Shown piece by piece: positions 49,835-59,546 of a stretch of DNA of 64,000 nt. The translations under genes were made by a program, and so were the position numbers. Below the pieces are notes generated by a model. That model was not told the DNA's origin, ran no database searches, and saw only the letters and a program-made list of their open reading frames with translations. The first letter of the stretch is position 1; each line of letters opens with the position of its first letter. Source of the DNA: Pseudomonas farris (GTDB lineage: Bacteria > Pseudomonadota > Gammaproteobacteria > Pseudomonadales > Pseudomonadaceae); assembly GCF_019145235.1 (NCBI RefSeq), contig NZ_JAHSTV010000008.1:186001-250000 (forward strand), read 5' to 3'.

Positions 49835-50212
49835 ATGTTCAAAGCTACTCCCAACCCGCCAGAATCCGGGACCGATTCCCAAGCATCCCTCGATGCAGAA
49901 AAAATGAAGGAAGCCGCTGACCGCGCCTTCTCCCATTACTTCCCGTCACCCCACGAAAAACCCGCCAAACGCCGTAAATCCCAGCTCTTCACCGTCTCCC
50001 CCGATATCGACACCGAAGCCCTTCTGGCCAATGCCTCCGAAGACCTGCTGTCCATCAGCGCCATTGCGGCCGATCTGGCGGACGATGTGGAAGGCTCACG
50101 CCGCTCTGTCGCCTTGGCGCTCAGTCGTTTGGCAGATGGCGTGCAGTTGTTGGTGGAGCGGGTGCTGGATCATCATGAGTCGTTGCAGATGAAGGCTCAG
50201 GCCGGGGTTTAA
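49835..50212 (+). CDS. DUF6124 family protein
   Basis: A 125-aa cytoplasmic protein. It begins MFKATPNPPESG, the characteristic DUF6124 start, then a charged linker (SLDAEKMKEAADRAFSHYF), then SQLFTVSPDIDTEALLANASEDLLSISAIAADLADDVEG, and a helical end (LVERVLDHHESLQ). Members are small, fast-multiplying Pseudomonas-specific proteins of unknown function. The start has GGAG seven bases upstream. It is preceded by a structured leader and both are bracketed by inverted 135-bp repeats. Confidence 0.85.
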   Translation: MFKATPNPPESGTDSQASLDAEKMKEAADRAFSHYFPSPHEKPAKRRKSQLFTVSPDIDTEALLANASEDLLSISAIAADLADDVEGSRRSVALALSRLADGVQLLVERVLDHHESLQMKAQAGV

Positions 50213-50221
50213 CGCACAAAC

Positions 50222-50359
50222 CCCTGTGGCGAGGGGCTTGCCCCCGTTCGGCTGCGCAGCAGTCGTAAAACCATTGTTCTCGGTTTACCTGATACATCCC
50301 GGTTGCAGGTTTTGGGGCTGCTTCGCAACCCAACGGGGGCAAGCCCCTCGCCACAGGGG
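50222..50359. repeat. 135-bp inverted repeat element, right copy
   Basis: It starts TGTGGCGAGGGGCTTGCCCC and ends GCAAGCCCCTCGCCACAGGG. The internal sequence, read on the minus strand, matches the left copy at 49326 nearly base for base. Confidence 0.9.
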
Positions 50360-50364
50360 TCCGG

Positions 50365-50820
50365 TCAGACCAGACCTGCGCTTACAAGCAGCTCCTCCAG
50401 CGCGAGCAAGTCAGGCACCTTCGCCACTTGCTCCCCAACCTGCACCGCCGCCTGTTCCAGTGAACACAACGGCACATCGACATAGCTCAACTGGCTATCC
50501 AGCTTGTAAGACCGCGGAATCCCCTGCACCAGCAGCGCAATGAACTTCAGCTCAGGCCGCCCGCCGAGGGCGTTGAGGATGACGATCCGTGCTCGCTCAC
50601 CGATCACCACTTTGTTGCCACACGCCGACTCGAAACTGAGCAGCGGAATCTGCCGTTCCCGCCATGTCACCCGCCCCAGATACCACGGCGGTGAATCGAG
50701 ATCGAAAGCCCCCGGCTGATAGTCGATCAGCTCAGCGACGGCGACGTTAGGCAGGATCAGGTTGCGATCAGCCAAGGGCAATAAAAGCCCAGTGAGGTTG
50801 CTGGAGCGGTGTTCATGCAT
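50365..50820 (-). CDS. chpC: CheW-like adaptor ChpC
   Basis: A 151-aa CheW-domain protein that would couple chemoreceptor PilJ to the kinase ChpA in the type IV pilus chemosensory system. It begins MHEHRSSNLTGLLLPLADRNLILPNVAVAELIDYQPG and contains WYLGRVTWRERQIPLLSFESACG, the CheW-type core. The ATG at 50820 overlaps the chpA stop by eight bases. It is the last gene of the operon here; chpB, chpD and chpE do not follow. Low confidence only in whether it is functionally ChpC and not a PilI duplicate. Confidence 0.88.
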   Translation of the reverse strand: MHEHRSSNLTGLLLPLADRNLILPNVAVAELIDYQPGAFDLDSPPWYLGRVTWRERQIPLLSFESACGNKVVIGERARIVILNALGGRPELKFIALLVQGIPRSYKLDSQLSYVDVPLCSLEQAAVQVGEQVAKVPDLLALEELLVSAGLV

Positions 50821-53800
50821 GGGTTTTGCTCCACCGGGCGATGCTGTCGAGCAGCACCGATTCCTGGTATGGCTTGCCGAGGTAGTCATTGACGCCGATG
50901 GCCATGGCGCGGTCGCGGTGTTTCTGGCCGGTACGAGAGGTGATCATGATGATTGGCAGATGCTGCAAGCGCTCGTCGGCGCGTACCTGGGTCGCCACTT
51001 CGAAGCCGTCCATGCGCGGCATTTCGATGTCCAGCAGCATCAGGTCGGGCATGTGTTCTTCGAGCAGCAACATGGCGTCGACACCGTCCTTGGCGGTCAG
51101 CACGTTCATGCCGTGGCGTTCCAGCAGACGGCTGGTGACCTTGCGCACGGTGACCGAATCGTCGACCACCAGCACCAGCAGCGGCCGTTGCGATTCGGGC
51201 TCTACGTCCTGTGTCACTGGTCGTTGCGGCACCCGCGCTTGCATCGCACGGATCGGCGCCAGCAAGTCGAGAATCAGCACCACCCGGCCATCGCCGAGAA
51301 TCGTCGCGCCGGACAAACCCTGCACCGCGGCGAACTGCGGGCCAAGGCTTTTGACCACGATTTCCCGGGTGCCGGCCATGGCATCCACTTGCACCGCGAC
51401 GTGCCGCTCGTTGCACTGCACCAGCAACACCGGCAACGGCAGGCTCTGGCCCAGCAGTTTCGGGCGGGTGCTGGTTTTCAGCAGCTCGCCGAGATAGCAC
51501 AACTCATAACGTTGCCCGGCGTATTCGTAGGTCGGCGGATCGAGGCGGTAATGCCCTTCGAGTTCGTTGGGCAACACCCGAACGATGCCGTCGATGGTGT
51601 TCAGCGGGATCGCGTATTGATCCTCTGCGCACTGCACCATCAGCGCGCGGTTGACCGACACGGTGAACGGCAGGCGAATCCGGAAATGCACGCCCTGCCC
51701 TGGCACAGAGTCGATGATCATGCTGCCGCCGAGCTGCCGGACTTCTTCGTGAACCACGTCCATGCCCACGCCACGCCCGGAGATCTGGGTGATTTTTTCG
51801 GCGGTGGAGAACCCCGGTTGCAGGATGAATTGCAGCACGTCGCGGTCGCTGATATCGCTGTCCGGGTGGAGTAATCCGCGCTTGATCGCCTTGCGCCGCA
51901 CGGCGTCCAAAGGCACGCCGGCACCGTCGTCGCGGATGTCGAAAATGATGTCGCCGCCCTCTCGGGACAAATCCAGGGTGATCTTGCCTTGGGCCGGTTT
52001 ACCCGCCGCGATACGCACCTCGGCCGATTCCAGGCCATGATCGACGGCGTTGCGCAGCATGTGTTCCAGCGGCGCGGCCATGCGTTCGAGGACGTTGCGG
52101 TCCATCTCGCCTTCGGCGTTGCCGACGATGAAGTCCACGTCCTTGCCCAGTTCGCTGGCGACCTGACGAACGATGCGCTTCAAACGCGGCAACATTCGCT
52201 CGAACGGCACCATGCGCGTACGCATCAGGCCTTCCTGCAATTCGGTGTTGATGCGGCCTTGCTGTTGCAGCAGGTTTTCCGCGTCCTGATTGCGCCGCTC
52301 GAGGGTTTCCTTGAGGTCAAGCAGGTCGGAGGCAGACTCGAACAGCGCCCGAGACAACTGTTGCAACTGCGAGTGACGGTCCATCTCCAGCGGGTCGAAT
52401 TCTTCGTAGCCCAGGCGTTCAGCCTCAACTTGCTGACGGCTGAGAATCCGCCCCTGGGTTTCGGTATCGAGGCGGCGCAACTGGTCGCGCATGCGTTCGA
52501 TGGTGGTTTCCATCTCGTTCAAGGCCACCCGTGCGTCGTTGACCTGTTGTTCGATGCGCCCACGGAAGATTGAAGTTTCGCCGGCCAGGTTGACCAGGTC
52601 GTCGAGCAACTCCGCCGAAACCTTGACCGTATCGGTGCCTTCCGGTTGCAGCGCGGTTGGCTCGGCTTTGGCCGCTACGGGTAGCGTCATGGGTGCCGAT
52701 GTTTCGGGCACCGCCGGATGGCTGAAATTCTTGATCGCATCGATCAGCCGATCGGCCGGCGGCAATGGCTGACCGGCGCGTGTGGCGTCGAGCATCTGCG
52801 CCAGTCGGTCATGGCTGCGTTGCAACAGCGAGAATAACTCAGCGGTGGGTTGCAGCACGCCCGCCGACAAGCCTTCGTAGAGGAATTCCAGTTCATGGGC
52901 CAGGTCGCCAATCGGCACAATCTCCACCATCCGCGCGCCACCCTTGAGGGTGTGCAGATCGCGCAACAGTGTTTCCACTTCCTGGCGACTCGACGGCTCG
53001 GCCTGCCAGCGCAACAGTGCCGCGCCGGAGTTTTCAATGATGTCGAAACCTTCCTCGAGGAAGATCTCCAGAAGCTCGGGATCATGGCCCGCCGAGTCAT
53101 TGCTGACCGCTGGTTCGACCACCTCGACGCTGCCGGCATTGCCTTGGCGAAACTCACGAATGGCCGCGATCAACTCACCCGAATCACCCAATGGACGGTT
53201 GTGCTGCAACTGATCAAGGAACATGGCCAGTCGGTCATGGCTCTGTTGCAGCAACTGCGCCAGTGCTTCGCTGTGGCTGTAACGGCGGTCCACCAGGCCT
53301 TCGTAAAGGCTTTCAAGTTCATGGGCCAGATCGCCGACCGGCTCGACCTCGGCCATCCGCGCACCTCCCTTGAGGGTGTGCAAATCGCGCTGCAAGGACA
53401 ACAGCGGCGCGGCGTTGTCCGGGTCACTCAGCCAACGTTGCAAGGCCTGGCCGGCGCTTTCGAGGATATCCACCGCTTCTTCAAGGAAGATCGAAACGAT
53501 TTCGTCGTCCAGCTCAACCTGCGTCGCGGCTTGCTCCAGCTCGGCGGTGGCGCTGCCCAGTTCGCGGATGCTCAGGGTGCGGCTGCCGTCACTGCGAATC
53601 AGGCCCATGGAGGATGGATCGAGACTCTCATCGAGCAAGCCGCGCAAGGCCCGAACGCGCTCCGGTTGCGCAGTGACTTCCTGGCCGGCGGCCAGTTCAT
53701 CGAGCATGTTGATCAGCGCTTCATGGGCACTTTGCGCCTCGTGGAAAAACCTGTCGCTGACCGCCAGGCTGCTTTCTTCCACCGCGCCATAAAGGTCGAG

Positions 53801-56716
53801 CAATGCTTCGCAGAGCTCATCCACCGGATGCAGATCGGCCAGGTGCGCGCCTTCGCCGAGGGTGGTCAATTCATCCAGTAGCGCGCTGAGTTCCTGCCGC
53901 TCGCCGGGATGTTGCTGCCAGCGCTGTAACAGGCTTTCGGCGTCCAGCAGGATGTCCATGCCCTGGGCGAGGAAGTTGTTGATCAGTTGCGGATCGCGCT
54001 TGATGCGCTGCTTCGTATTGGGCGTGCTCAACAGGTTTTGCAGACGCTCGGCCAGCAATGCCTTGGTTCGCTCGATCAGCGAGCGAGCGTCGGGGATTTC
54101 AGCCAGCGGGTCGCTCTTGAGTTGTCGCAGCCCAAGGCGGAACAGCCCTTCGGCTTCCAGCAGCAATTCAACTTCGTCCAGATCGAGGGCAATCCGGTGC
54201 GCCTTGTACTCCCGGGTCAGTTCATCCAGCGACGCCGCCAGCTCGGCAATCGGCAGCACGCCGGCCATCGAGGCGCTGCCCTTGAGCGTATGCAACGCCC
54301 GCTGCAACTCGTCGCTGGCCTGAAGCGGTACGTGTTCGGAGGCTTGGTCGAGGAAGCGATTGAGGCTGCTCAAATGGGTTTCGGCTTCGTTGCGGAAGAT
54401 CTCCAGCAACAGTGGATCGAGCGCCGCGACATCCTGCACGTCCTCACCGGACACCGGTTTATCACCCTTGGCGAGGGCATGCGCACGGGCGGCCAATTGA
54501 TCGACATCGTTGCGTTGGCGCTGGGCATTGGCGGCAAACTCGGCCACCAGTTCCGGTAGCAGCTTCAGCGCATCGCCCACCAGTTGTTGCACCGCAGGCC
54601 CAGGTGCAACGCTGTGTTCAAGCACGCGATTGAGCAGGTTTTCCACCGCCCAGGCCAACTCACCCAGCACCAGCGCACGGACCATCCGGCCACTGCCTTT
54701 GAGGGTGTGGAAGGCGCGACGCAATTCACTCAAGACCGATGTGCTGTCGGGGTTGGCCGACCAGCGCGGCAGATACTCCTCGAGGATTTCCAGCACCTCG
54801 TCAGTCTCTTCGAGGAAGACTTCCCGCAGCTCATCATCCACCGGTTCTTCACCGGCGGGCGGCGGCAACAGGCTACCCGGCGTGGTCAGGGCTGGCGGGT
54901 TGACGGATGACACCGGGCTGGCCAACACATCGGCCAGAGACTGAACGGTTTCGGGGTCGTCCAGTTCCTGCATGTCCTGCATAACCAGGGCTTCACTGGG
55001 GCTGAGTACATCCTTGAGCATCGGCACCTGCTGTTCGCTGGGGAAGAAGCCGAGTGAGGCCAGGCCTTTTTCCGCGACGTCGAGCAGGTGTTCTCCCGGT
55101 GCTTCAGGGTCGTCGCTGAGGCGCTCCAGGTAATATTCGATGCTGGTGATCACGTCGGCCAGGCTGTCCAGTTGCTGCCAGCCGGGCTGGTCCGGGTCCA
55201 CCAGCAGATGCTCGCGGATGAAGCCGTTGCAGGTCTCGACCAGGCTCGCCGCACGGGCCAACGGAATCATCGCCAACGCACCGCGCACCTGGGTCAGCAA
55301 CGCCGGCAAGGGTTGCAAATGCTGGCGGTCCCAGTCGGCGTCGATGTAGTCGACGATCATGTCCTTGGCCTGTTGCAGGCAAATGCGCGCTTCCTTGATC
55401 ACGATCTGATGGATCTGCGTCAGGTCGGTGGTCGGCAGACGGCTGTCTTCCTGGCTTTCCGGCTCCACGGTACCGACCATGCCGGCCAGGGTCGCTTCGA
55501 CGTAGAGCAAGGCCCCGGCGACGTCCATGAGGGTCGCGTCGTTGGGTTCACGCTGGCCCTGAGCGAGGCTCAGCACCACCGCCAATTGATCGATGATGAC
55601 CTTGCGCGGCTGGCCGAAACCGAGCACCGCCAAGGTATCGGCGATTTGCCGCAGGGGCGCCAGCAGGTTTTCGAGGTCCGAGGTGTGCTGGCGGTCGCTG
55701 CGCACGAACAGGTCCAGGCGCTCCTTGACCCGCACCAACTCTTCGCACAGCGCCGACAATACCGAACGCATGGCGTCGCGGTCAGGGCCGGCCAGCCGTG
55801 CCCGTTCTTCATCGACCATCGCGCCGTCGGGTAGCGCATCGTCAAGTGAGTAGCGATCTTTCATGGTCAGCATCTGCCCGGTGGGGTGTTCGGCCTTGGC
55901 AATATAGAACAACAAACTCTTGAGCAGCTCCGGCGGTGCCGGTTGATTGATTCCGGGCATACCCTGTTCGAGCAAACGCTTGAGCTCTTTGTCGGCGTCC
56001 TTGAACAGGCTGCGCAACGCCGGGCTGTTGGCGATCGAGCCATTGCGCATGCCTTCGACCAGTGCCGAAGCGACTTGCCATAACGGGCTCAGGGGCGCAT
56101 TGCCGCACAGCGCTTCGAGGCGCGCAAACACCCTGGCCAGATAACCGAAATGGGGTTCGTCATCCTGCTCACGCAACAAACCGACCAGGGCCATCTGCAA
56201 CATCTGCCGCAATTTGCGCAGCACATTCGGCAAGTCGGACGGTTCAAGCACTGCGAGGGCTTGCGGGCTCAGGGGCGCCAGCTCCGGCAGTTGTGGGCTG
56301 AACAAACTGGTTTCCGACAGCAGGCTTTCGCCGCGGGCACTGCGCAGGTCGTTGATCAATGGCAACACGACTAAAGGCAAGTCACGACGGGCGCCTTGCA
56401 CTCGGTCGAGGTAGGTCGGCAATTGTCCCAAGGCGTGCAGCAACAGATGGATCGCCTCGTCGCGATGGCTGACGCGGTTCTGCTGCAAGGCGCTGGTCAG
56501 CTGCTCGATCTCTTCGGCGAGCAGAGCCGCGCCGTAAAACTCGACCATCTGCAAACTACCGTGAACCTGATGGACACAGGCCAGACACTCGCTCAGCGCA
56601 TGCGTCGCCTGCGGGTCGTCGATCAGGGTTTCGATTGCCTGATGAGCCTGCTTCAGCGTTTCGGCAATCTCGCCTTTGACCCACTCGAGGGCCACATAGT
56701 CGTGCCGATCACCCAT
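50813..56716 (-). CDS. chpA: Hybrid chemosensory histidine kinase ChpA (PilL)
   Basis: A 1967-aa CheA-type kinase for type IV pilus control. It has an array of Hpt-like modules: His in CVHQVHGS near residue 49 (Lys of the motif missing), canonical HTLKG motifs near 669, 809, 1113 and 1256, and Thr in place of His near 475 (LTQVRG) and 951 (LTTLGEG). The kinase core follows (VKVSAELLDDLVNLAGE; HMLRNAVDHGLE; GRGVGMDVV near 1645), then a CheW domain (about 1685-1820) and a receiver with VVDDSVTVRK and LLDIEMPRMDGFE (Asp near 1895). From memory P. aeruginosa ChpA is about 2470 aa, so this one is shorter. ATG 56716 is used; an upstream ATG adds 12 residues. It overlaps chpC. Confidence 0.95.
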   Translation of the reverse strand: MGDRHDYVALEWVKGEIAETLKQAHQAIETLIDDPQATHALSECLACVHQVHGSLQMVEFYGAALLAEEIEQLTSALQQNRVSHRDEAIHLLLHALGQLPTYLDRVQGARRDLPLVVLPLINDLRSARGESLLSETSLFSPQLPELAPLSPQALAVLEPSDLPNVLRKLRQMLQMALVGLLREQDDEPHFGYLARVFARLEALCGNAPLSPLWQVASALVEGMRNGSIANSPALRSLFKDADKELKRLLEQGMPGINQPAPPELLKSLLFYIAKAEHPTGQMLTMKDRYSLDDALPDGAMVDEERARLAGPDRDAMRSVLSALCEELVRVKERLDLFVRSDRQHTSDLENLLAPLRQIADTLAVLGFGQPRKVIIDQLAVVLSLAQGQREPNDATLMDVAGALLYVEATLAGMVGTVEPESQEDSRLPTTDLTQIHQIVIKEARICLQQAKDMIVDYIDADWDRQHLQPLPALLTQVRGALAMIPLARAASLVETCNGFIREHLLVDPDQPGWQQLDSLADVITSIEYYLERLSDDPEAPGEHLLDVAEKGLASLGFFPSEQQVPMLKDVLSPSEALVMQDMQELDDPETVQSLADVLASPVSSVNPPALTTPGSLLPPPAGEEPVDDELREVFLEETDEVLEILEEYLPRWSANPDSTSVLSELRRAFHTLKGSGRMVRALVLGELAWAVENLLNRVLEHSVAPGPAVQQLVGDALKLLPELVAEFAANAQRQRNDVDQLAARAHALAKGDKPVSGEDVQDVAALDPLLLEIFRNEAETHLSSLNRFLDQASEHVPLQASDELQRALHTLKGSASMAGVLPIAELAASLDELTREYKAHRIALDLDEVELLLEAEGLFRLGLRQLKSDPLAEIPDARSLIERTKALLAERLQNLLSTPNTKQRIKRDPQLINNFLAQGMDILLDAESLLQRWQQHPGERQELSALLDELTTLGEGAHLADLHPVDELCEALLDLYGAVEESSLAVSDRFFHEAQSAHEALINMLDELAAGQEVTAQPERVRALRGLLDESLDPSSMGLIRSDGSRTLSIRELGSATAELEQAATQVELDDEIVSIFLEEAVDILESAGQALQRWLSDPDNAAPLLSLQRDLHTLKGGARMAEVEPVGDLAHELESLYEGLVDRRYSHSEALAQLLQQSHDRLAMFLDQLQHNRPLGDSGELIAAIREFRQGNAGSVEVVEPAVSNDSAGHDPELLEIFLEEGFDIIENSGAALLRWQAEPSSRQEVETLLRDLHTLKGGARMVEIVPIGDLAHELEFLYEGLSAGVLQPTAELFSLLQRSHDRLAQMLDATRAGQPLPPADRLIDAIKNFSHPAVPETSAPMTLPVAAKAEPTALQPEGTDTVKVSAELLDDLVNLAGETSIFRGRIEQQVNDARVALNEMETTIERMRDQLRRLDTETQGRILSRQQVEAERLGYEEFDPLEMDRHSQLQQLSRALFESASDLLDLKETLERRNQDAENLLQQQGRINTELQEGLMRTRMVPFERMLPRLKRIVRQVASELGKDVDFIVGNAEGEMDRNVLERMAAPLEHMLRNAVDHGLESAEVRIAAGKPAQGKITLDLSREGGDIIFDIRDDGAGVPLDAVRRKAIKRGLLHPDSDISDRDVLQFILQPGFSTAEKITQISGRGVGMDVVHEEVRQLGGSMIIDSVPGQGVHFRIRLPFTVSVNRALMVQCAEDQYAIPLNTIDGIVRVLPNELEGHYRLDPPTYEYAGQRYELCYLGELLKTSTRPKLLGQSLPLPVLLVQCNERHVAVQVDAMAGTREIVVKSLGPQFAAVQGLSGATILGDGRVVLILDLLAPIRAMQARVPQRPVTQDVEPESQRPLLVLVVDDSVTVRKVTSRLLERHGMNVLTAKDGVDAMLLLEEHMPDLMLLDIEMPRMDGFEVATQVRADERLQHLPIIMITSRTGQKHRDRAMAIGVNDYLGKPYQESVLLDSIARWSKTHA

Positions 56717-56767
56717 AACCACTCCAATCACCGCTCCAGTCAAAAAAAGCAAACACCCGTAGTCGGT

Positions 56768-58825
56768 TCAAGCTTTGTCCGCAGTCTGCGCTTTAGCGTC
56801 CGGCAAGGTGAAACCGGACACCGAACGCCGCAGCTGGCTGGCCATTTTCGCCAGGTTGCCAATGCTCTCGGCGGTGGCGGTGGAGCCGGACGAGGTTTGC
56901 GTGGTGATCTGCTGGATCACGTTCATCGTCAGGGAAATCTGGCCGGCCGACGAAGTCTGTTGCTGCGCGGCGTTGGAAATACTCTGGATCAATGCCGCGA
57001 GGGTCTTCGATACACCTTCGATTTCTTCCAGGGCCACCCCGGCATCCTGCGCCAGACGCGCGCCGCGCACCACTTCGGTGGTGGTCTGCTCCATGGAAAT
57101 CACCGCTTCATTGGTGTCGGTCTGAATCGCCCGCACCAGTGTTTCGATCTGCCGGGTCGCCGCTGACGAGCGCTCGGCCAAGCGCTGCACTTCATCGGCC
57201 ACCACCGCAAAACCGCGCCCGGCGTCACCGGCCATGGACGCCTGAATGGCCGCGTTGAGGGCGAGGATGTTGGTCTGGTCGGCAATGTCATCGATCAGGC
57301 TGACAATGTCGCCGATTTCCTGAGAAGACTCCCCCAGCCGTTTGATGCGCTTGGCGGTGTCCTGAATCTGCTCGCGAATATTGTCCATGCCGTGGATGGT
57401 GTTGTGCACCACTTCGTTGCCCTTGTTGGCGATTTCCACCGAGCGCTCGGCCACCGCAGAGGATTCGGCAGCGTTGGCCGAGACCTGATCGATGGACTGG
57501 GCCATGTCGTTAATGGCCGTGGAGGCTTCGGAAATCTGCTGGGCCTGATGCTCCGAGGCCTGGGCCAAGTGCATGGCGGTGGCCTGGGTTTCCTGCACGG
57601 CGGCGGCGACCTGGCCGGCGGTGAGGTTGATGGTCGCCACCAGATCGCGCAGTTGGTCGACGGAATAGTTGATCGAGTCAGCGATGGTCCCGGTGAAGTC
57701 TTCAGTCACCGAGGCGGTCACGGTCAGGTCGCCGTCGGCGAGGTCTTCGATTTCGTCCAGCAAACGCATGATCGCGTTCTGGTTGCGCTCGTTCTTCTCA
57801 GCGGTTTCACGCAGTTGACGGTTGGTTTCGCGCACCATCACCAGACCGATGAGGATGATCGATGTCAGTGCGAGCAAACCCAGCACGTAACCGCCGATGG
57901 TATCGGTGTTGCGCCCGCCGGCGAGGTTTTCGAAACGGCTGGCCAGGTGCGAGGCTTCATCGAGCAGGGTTTGCGACAGGGTGAAGATGTTGGTGGCCGA
58001 TTCGCGGACCTTGAGCAGCTCCGGCGAGGTTTCGAGGATTTCGTCAACCGAACCCGACACGAATTCGAACAGTTCGGAAATCTCGGTCAACCGGGCGCGC
58101 GCATCACGGTCTTCGACCTGGCTGATTTTCAGTGCCGCATTGCCCTGAAGCATGCCGTTGAGCACTAGGCCGAAACGTGCCGCATCGCGACCGAAAGCGT
58201 CGGCCGCCTGCTGCGAATTTTCATCGCCGGACAGCACGGTGTTCACCGCACCGAGAATTCGCTCGGCCAACAGCGACTGACGCTGGGCCATCGCCACCTG
58301 AGTGGCGGGGGCGCCACGTTGCAGGAGGGTTTCGACGACCTTTTCATACTCGACCTGCAACTGTGGCACGGTTTCAGCCAGGGTCGCGGCGACTTGATGC
58401 AAGGACAAAACGGTCTGTTCGCTGGAGAGGATGGCGTCGGTGTTTTTCAGCAGACGCTCCCAATCCAGCTGCACGGCGCGCATTTCCGGGCGCACGGTGG
58501 ACGGTGCCGGGGGCAGGCCGGTGGAGGGATCGCCTTTCTTCAGATAGCCCCAACGCTGGGCGAAGTCGTTGCGTGCATCGCTGAGCAACTTGAACGCCGC
58601 GGCCTTGCCGGCGGCGGCTTCGGTGGCGTTCTTGGCGATGCGTTGGGACAGCACACGCAGCTCACCGGCGTGGCCGATGTACTGTTTGTCGTAATTCGCC
58701 TGGGTGTTGAGGTACGCGAAGTTGGCGAACAGCAGCATGATGAAGACAATCAGCGCGATGAACAGCACGATGATCTGCGACCGACTGCGCGATCCTTCTG
58801 GCTTGCCTGTTTTAGCTTTTATCAT
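56768..58825 (-). CDS. pilJ: Type IV pilus methyl-accepting chemoreceptor PilJ
   Basis: A 685-aa inner-membrane chemoreceptor. TM1 is IIVLFIALIVFIMLLFANFAYL (about 17-38), followed by a periplasmic PilJ-type sensor domain, TM2 near residue 310, a HAMP-like segment (EDLADGDLTVTASVTEDFTG), and the signalling hairpin DQTNILALNAAIQASMAGDAGRGFAVVADEVQRLAERS. The usual EAARAGE of the tip reads QASMAGD, the form found in P. aeruginosa PilJ. It senses pilus-related surface signals. Start is ATG 58825, with GAGG upstream; longer frames enter the REPIN. Confidence 0.95.
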   Translation of the reverse strand: MIKAKTGKPEGSRSRSQIIVLFIALIVFIMLLFANFAYLNTQANYDKQYIGHAGELRVLSQRIAKNATEAAAGKAAAFKLLSDARNDFAQRWGYLKKGDPSTGLPPAPSTVRPEMRAVQLDWERLLKNTDAILSSEQTVLSLHQVAATLAETVPQLQVEYEKVVETLLQRGAPATQVAMAQRQSLLAERILGAVNTVLSGDENSQQAADAFGRDAARFGLVLNGMLQGNAALKISQVEDRDARARLTEISELFEFVSGSVDEILETSPELLKVRESATNIFTLSQTLLDEASHLASRFENLAGGRNTDTIGGYVLGLLALTSIILIGLVMVRETNRQLRETAEKNERNQNAIMRLLDEIEDLADGDLTVTASVTEDFTGTIADSINYSVDQLRDLVATINLTAGQVAAAVQETQATAMHLAQASEHQAQQISEASTAINDMAQSIDQVSANAAESSAVAERSVEIANKGNEVVHNTIHGMDNIREQIQDTAKRIKRLGESSQEIGDIVSLIDDIADQTNILALNAAIQASMAGDAGRGFAVVADEVQRLAERSSAATRQIETLVRAIQTDTNEAVISMEQTTTEVVRGARLAQDAGVALEEIEGVSKTLAALIQSISNAAQQQTSSAGQISLTMNVIQQITTQTSSGSTATAESIGNLAKMASQLRRSVSGFTLPDAKAQTADKA

Positions 58826-58871
58826 CGGTCCTCGCCTGTTAACCAGCATCTGTGAACCTTGCCGAGAACCC

Positions 58872-58960
58872 TGTGGGAGCGGGCTTGCTCTCGAAGGCGA
58901 TGGGTCAGTCAGCATCAATGTTGAATGAATGACCGCTTTCGCGAGCAAGCCCGCTCCCAC
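58872..58960. repeat. REPIN inside the pil-chp operon
   Basis: TGTGGGAGCGGGCTTGCTCTCGAAG and complement lie about 40 bp apart, between pilI and pilJ, which read in the same direction. Confidence 0.9.
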
Positions 58961-58981
58961 ATTGAATCGGCGTCGCGCCGG

Positions 58982-59536
58982 TTATACGGCGACGTTCATG
59001 AATCCTTGCGACTGCGCCAACGCAAACGGGCTGAACACCTGCCACTTCTGCTCACGCCGAAACCGGCCTTTGACGAACGCCGACATCGGCCCTTGCAAGT
59101 CATCGGCCGGCACCGGCTCCAGACTGTCCTGGGCAAAGTGCTGCAAGCCGAAGACCTCATCGACCATCAACCCGGCAAACACGTCTTTGTGCTCCACCAC
59201 CAATATCCGCCGTTGCTTACGCAAGGCCGGCATTTCATGGCCGGGTTCATAACCATAAAAAAAGCCATGCAAATCCATGATCGGCAGCAGGCGCCCGCGC
59301 AGGTTAGCCACGCCCTTGACCCAGGGTTTGACCCCCGGCAATTGGGTAACGCGCGGTTCGTGCAGAACTTCGCTGACTTCGCCCATGGGCGCGACGTACC
59401 AATGCTCGCCCAAGCGAAAGCCGATGCCGCTCCAACTGTCTTGTCGGGTCGGCTGGGACGGCAGGTCTGCCGCCAGCAGACGACAGCGCTGGTCAATCTG
59501 CAGCAGCAGTTCGAAAGCCGTCAGCGACTCGGTCAT
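58982..59536 (-). CDS. pilI: CheW-like adaptor PilI
   Basis: A 184-aa adaptor linking PilJ to ChpA. A CheW domain spans most of the protein: GIGFRLGEHWYVAPMGEVSEVLHEPRVTQLPGVKPWVKGVANLRGRLLPIMDLHGFF, then ILVVEHKDVFAGLMVDEVFGLQHF. The gene sits between pilH and pilJ, the order of P. aeruginosa. There are no gaps in the pattern. Confidence 0.95.
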   Translation of the reverse strand: MTESLTAFELLLQIDQRCRLLAADLPSQPTRQDSWSGIGFRLGEHWYVAPMGEVSEVLHEPRVTQLPGVKPWVKGVANLRGRLLPIMDLHGFFYGYEPGHEMPALRKQRRILVVEHKDVFAGLMVDEVFGLQHFAQDSLEPVPADDLQGPMSAFVKGRFRREQKWQVFSPFALAQSQGFMNVAV

Positions 59537-59546
59537 GACCGGACGA

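Noticed and set aside
49568..50212. A longer frame continuous with the DUF6124 gene
   Set aside because: The upstream part coincides with the structured leader, and the family's characteristic start MFKATPNPP with a proper ribosome site is at 49835.
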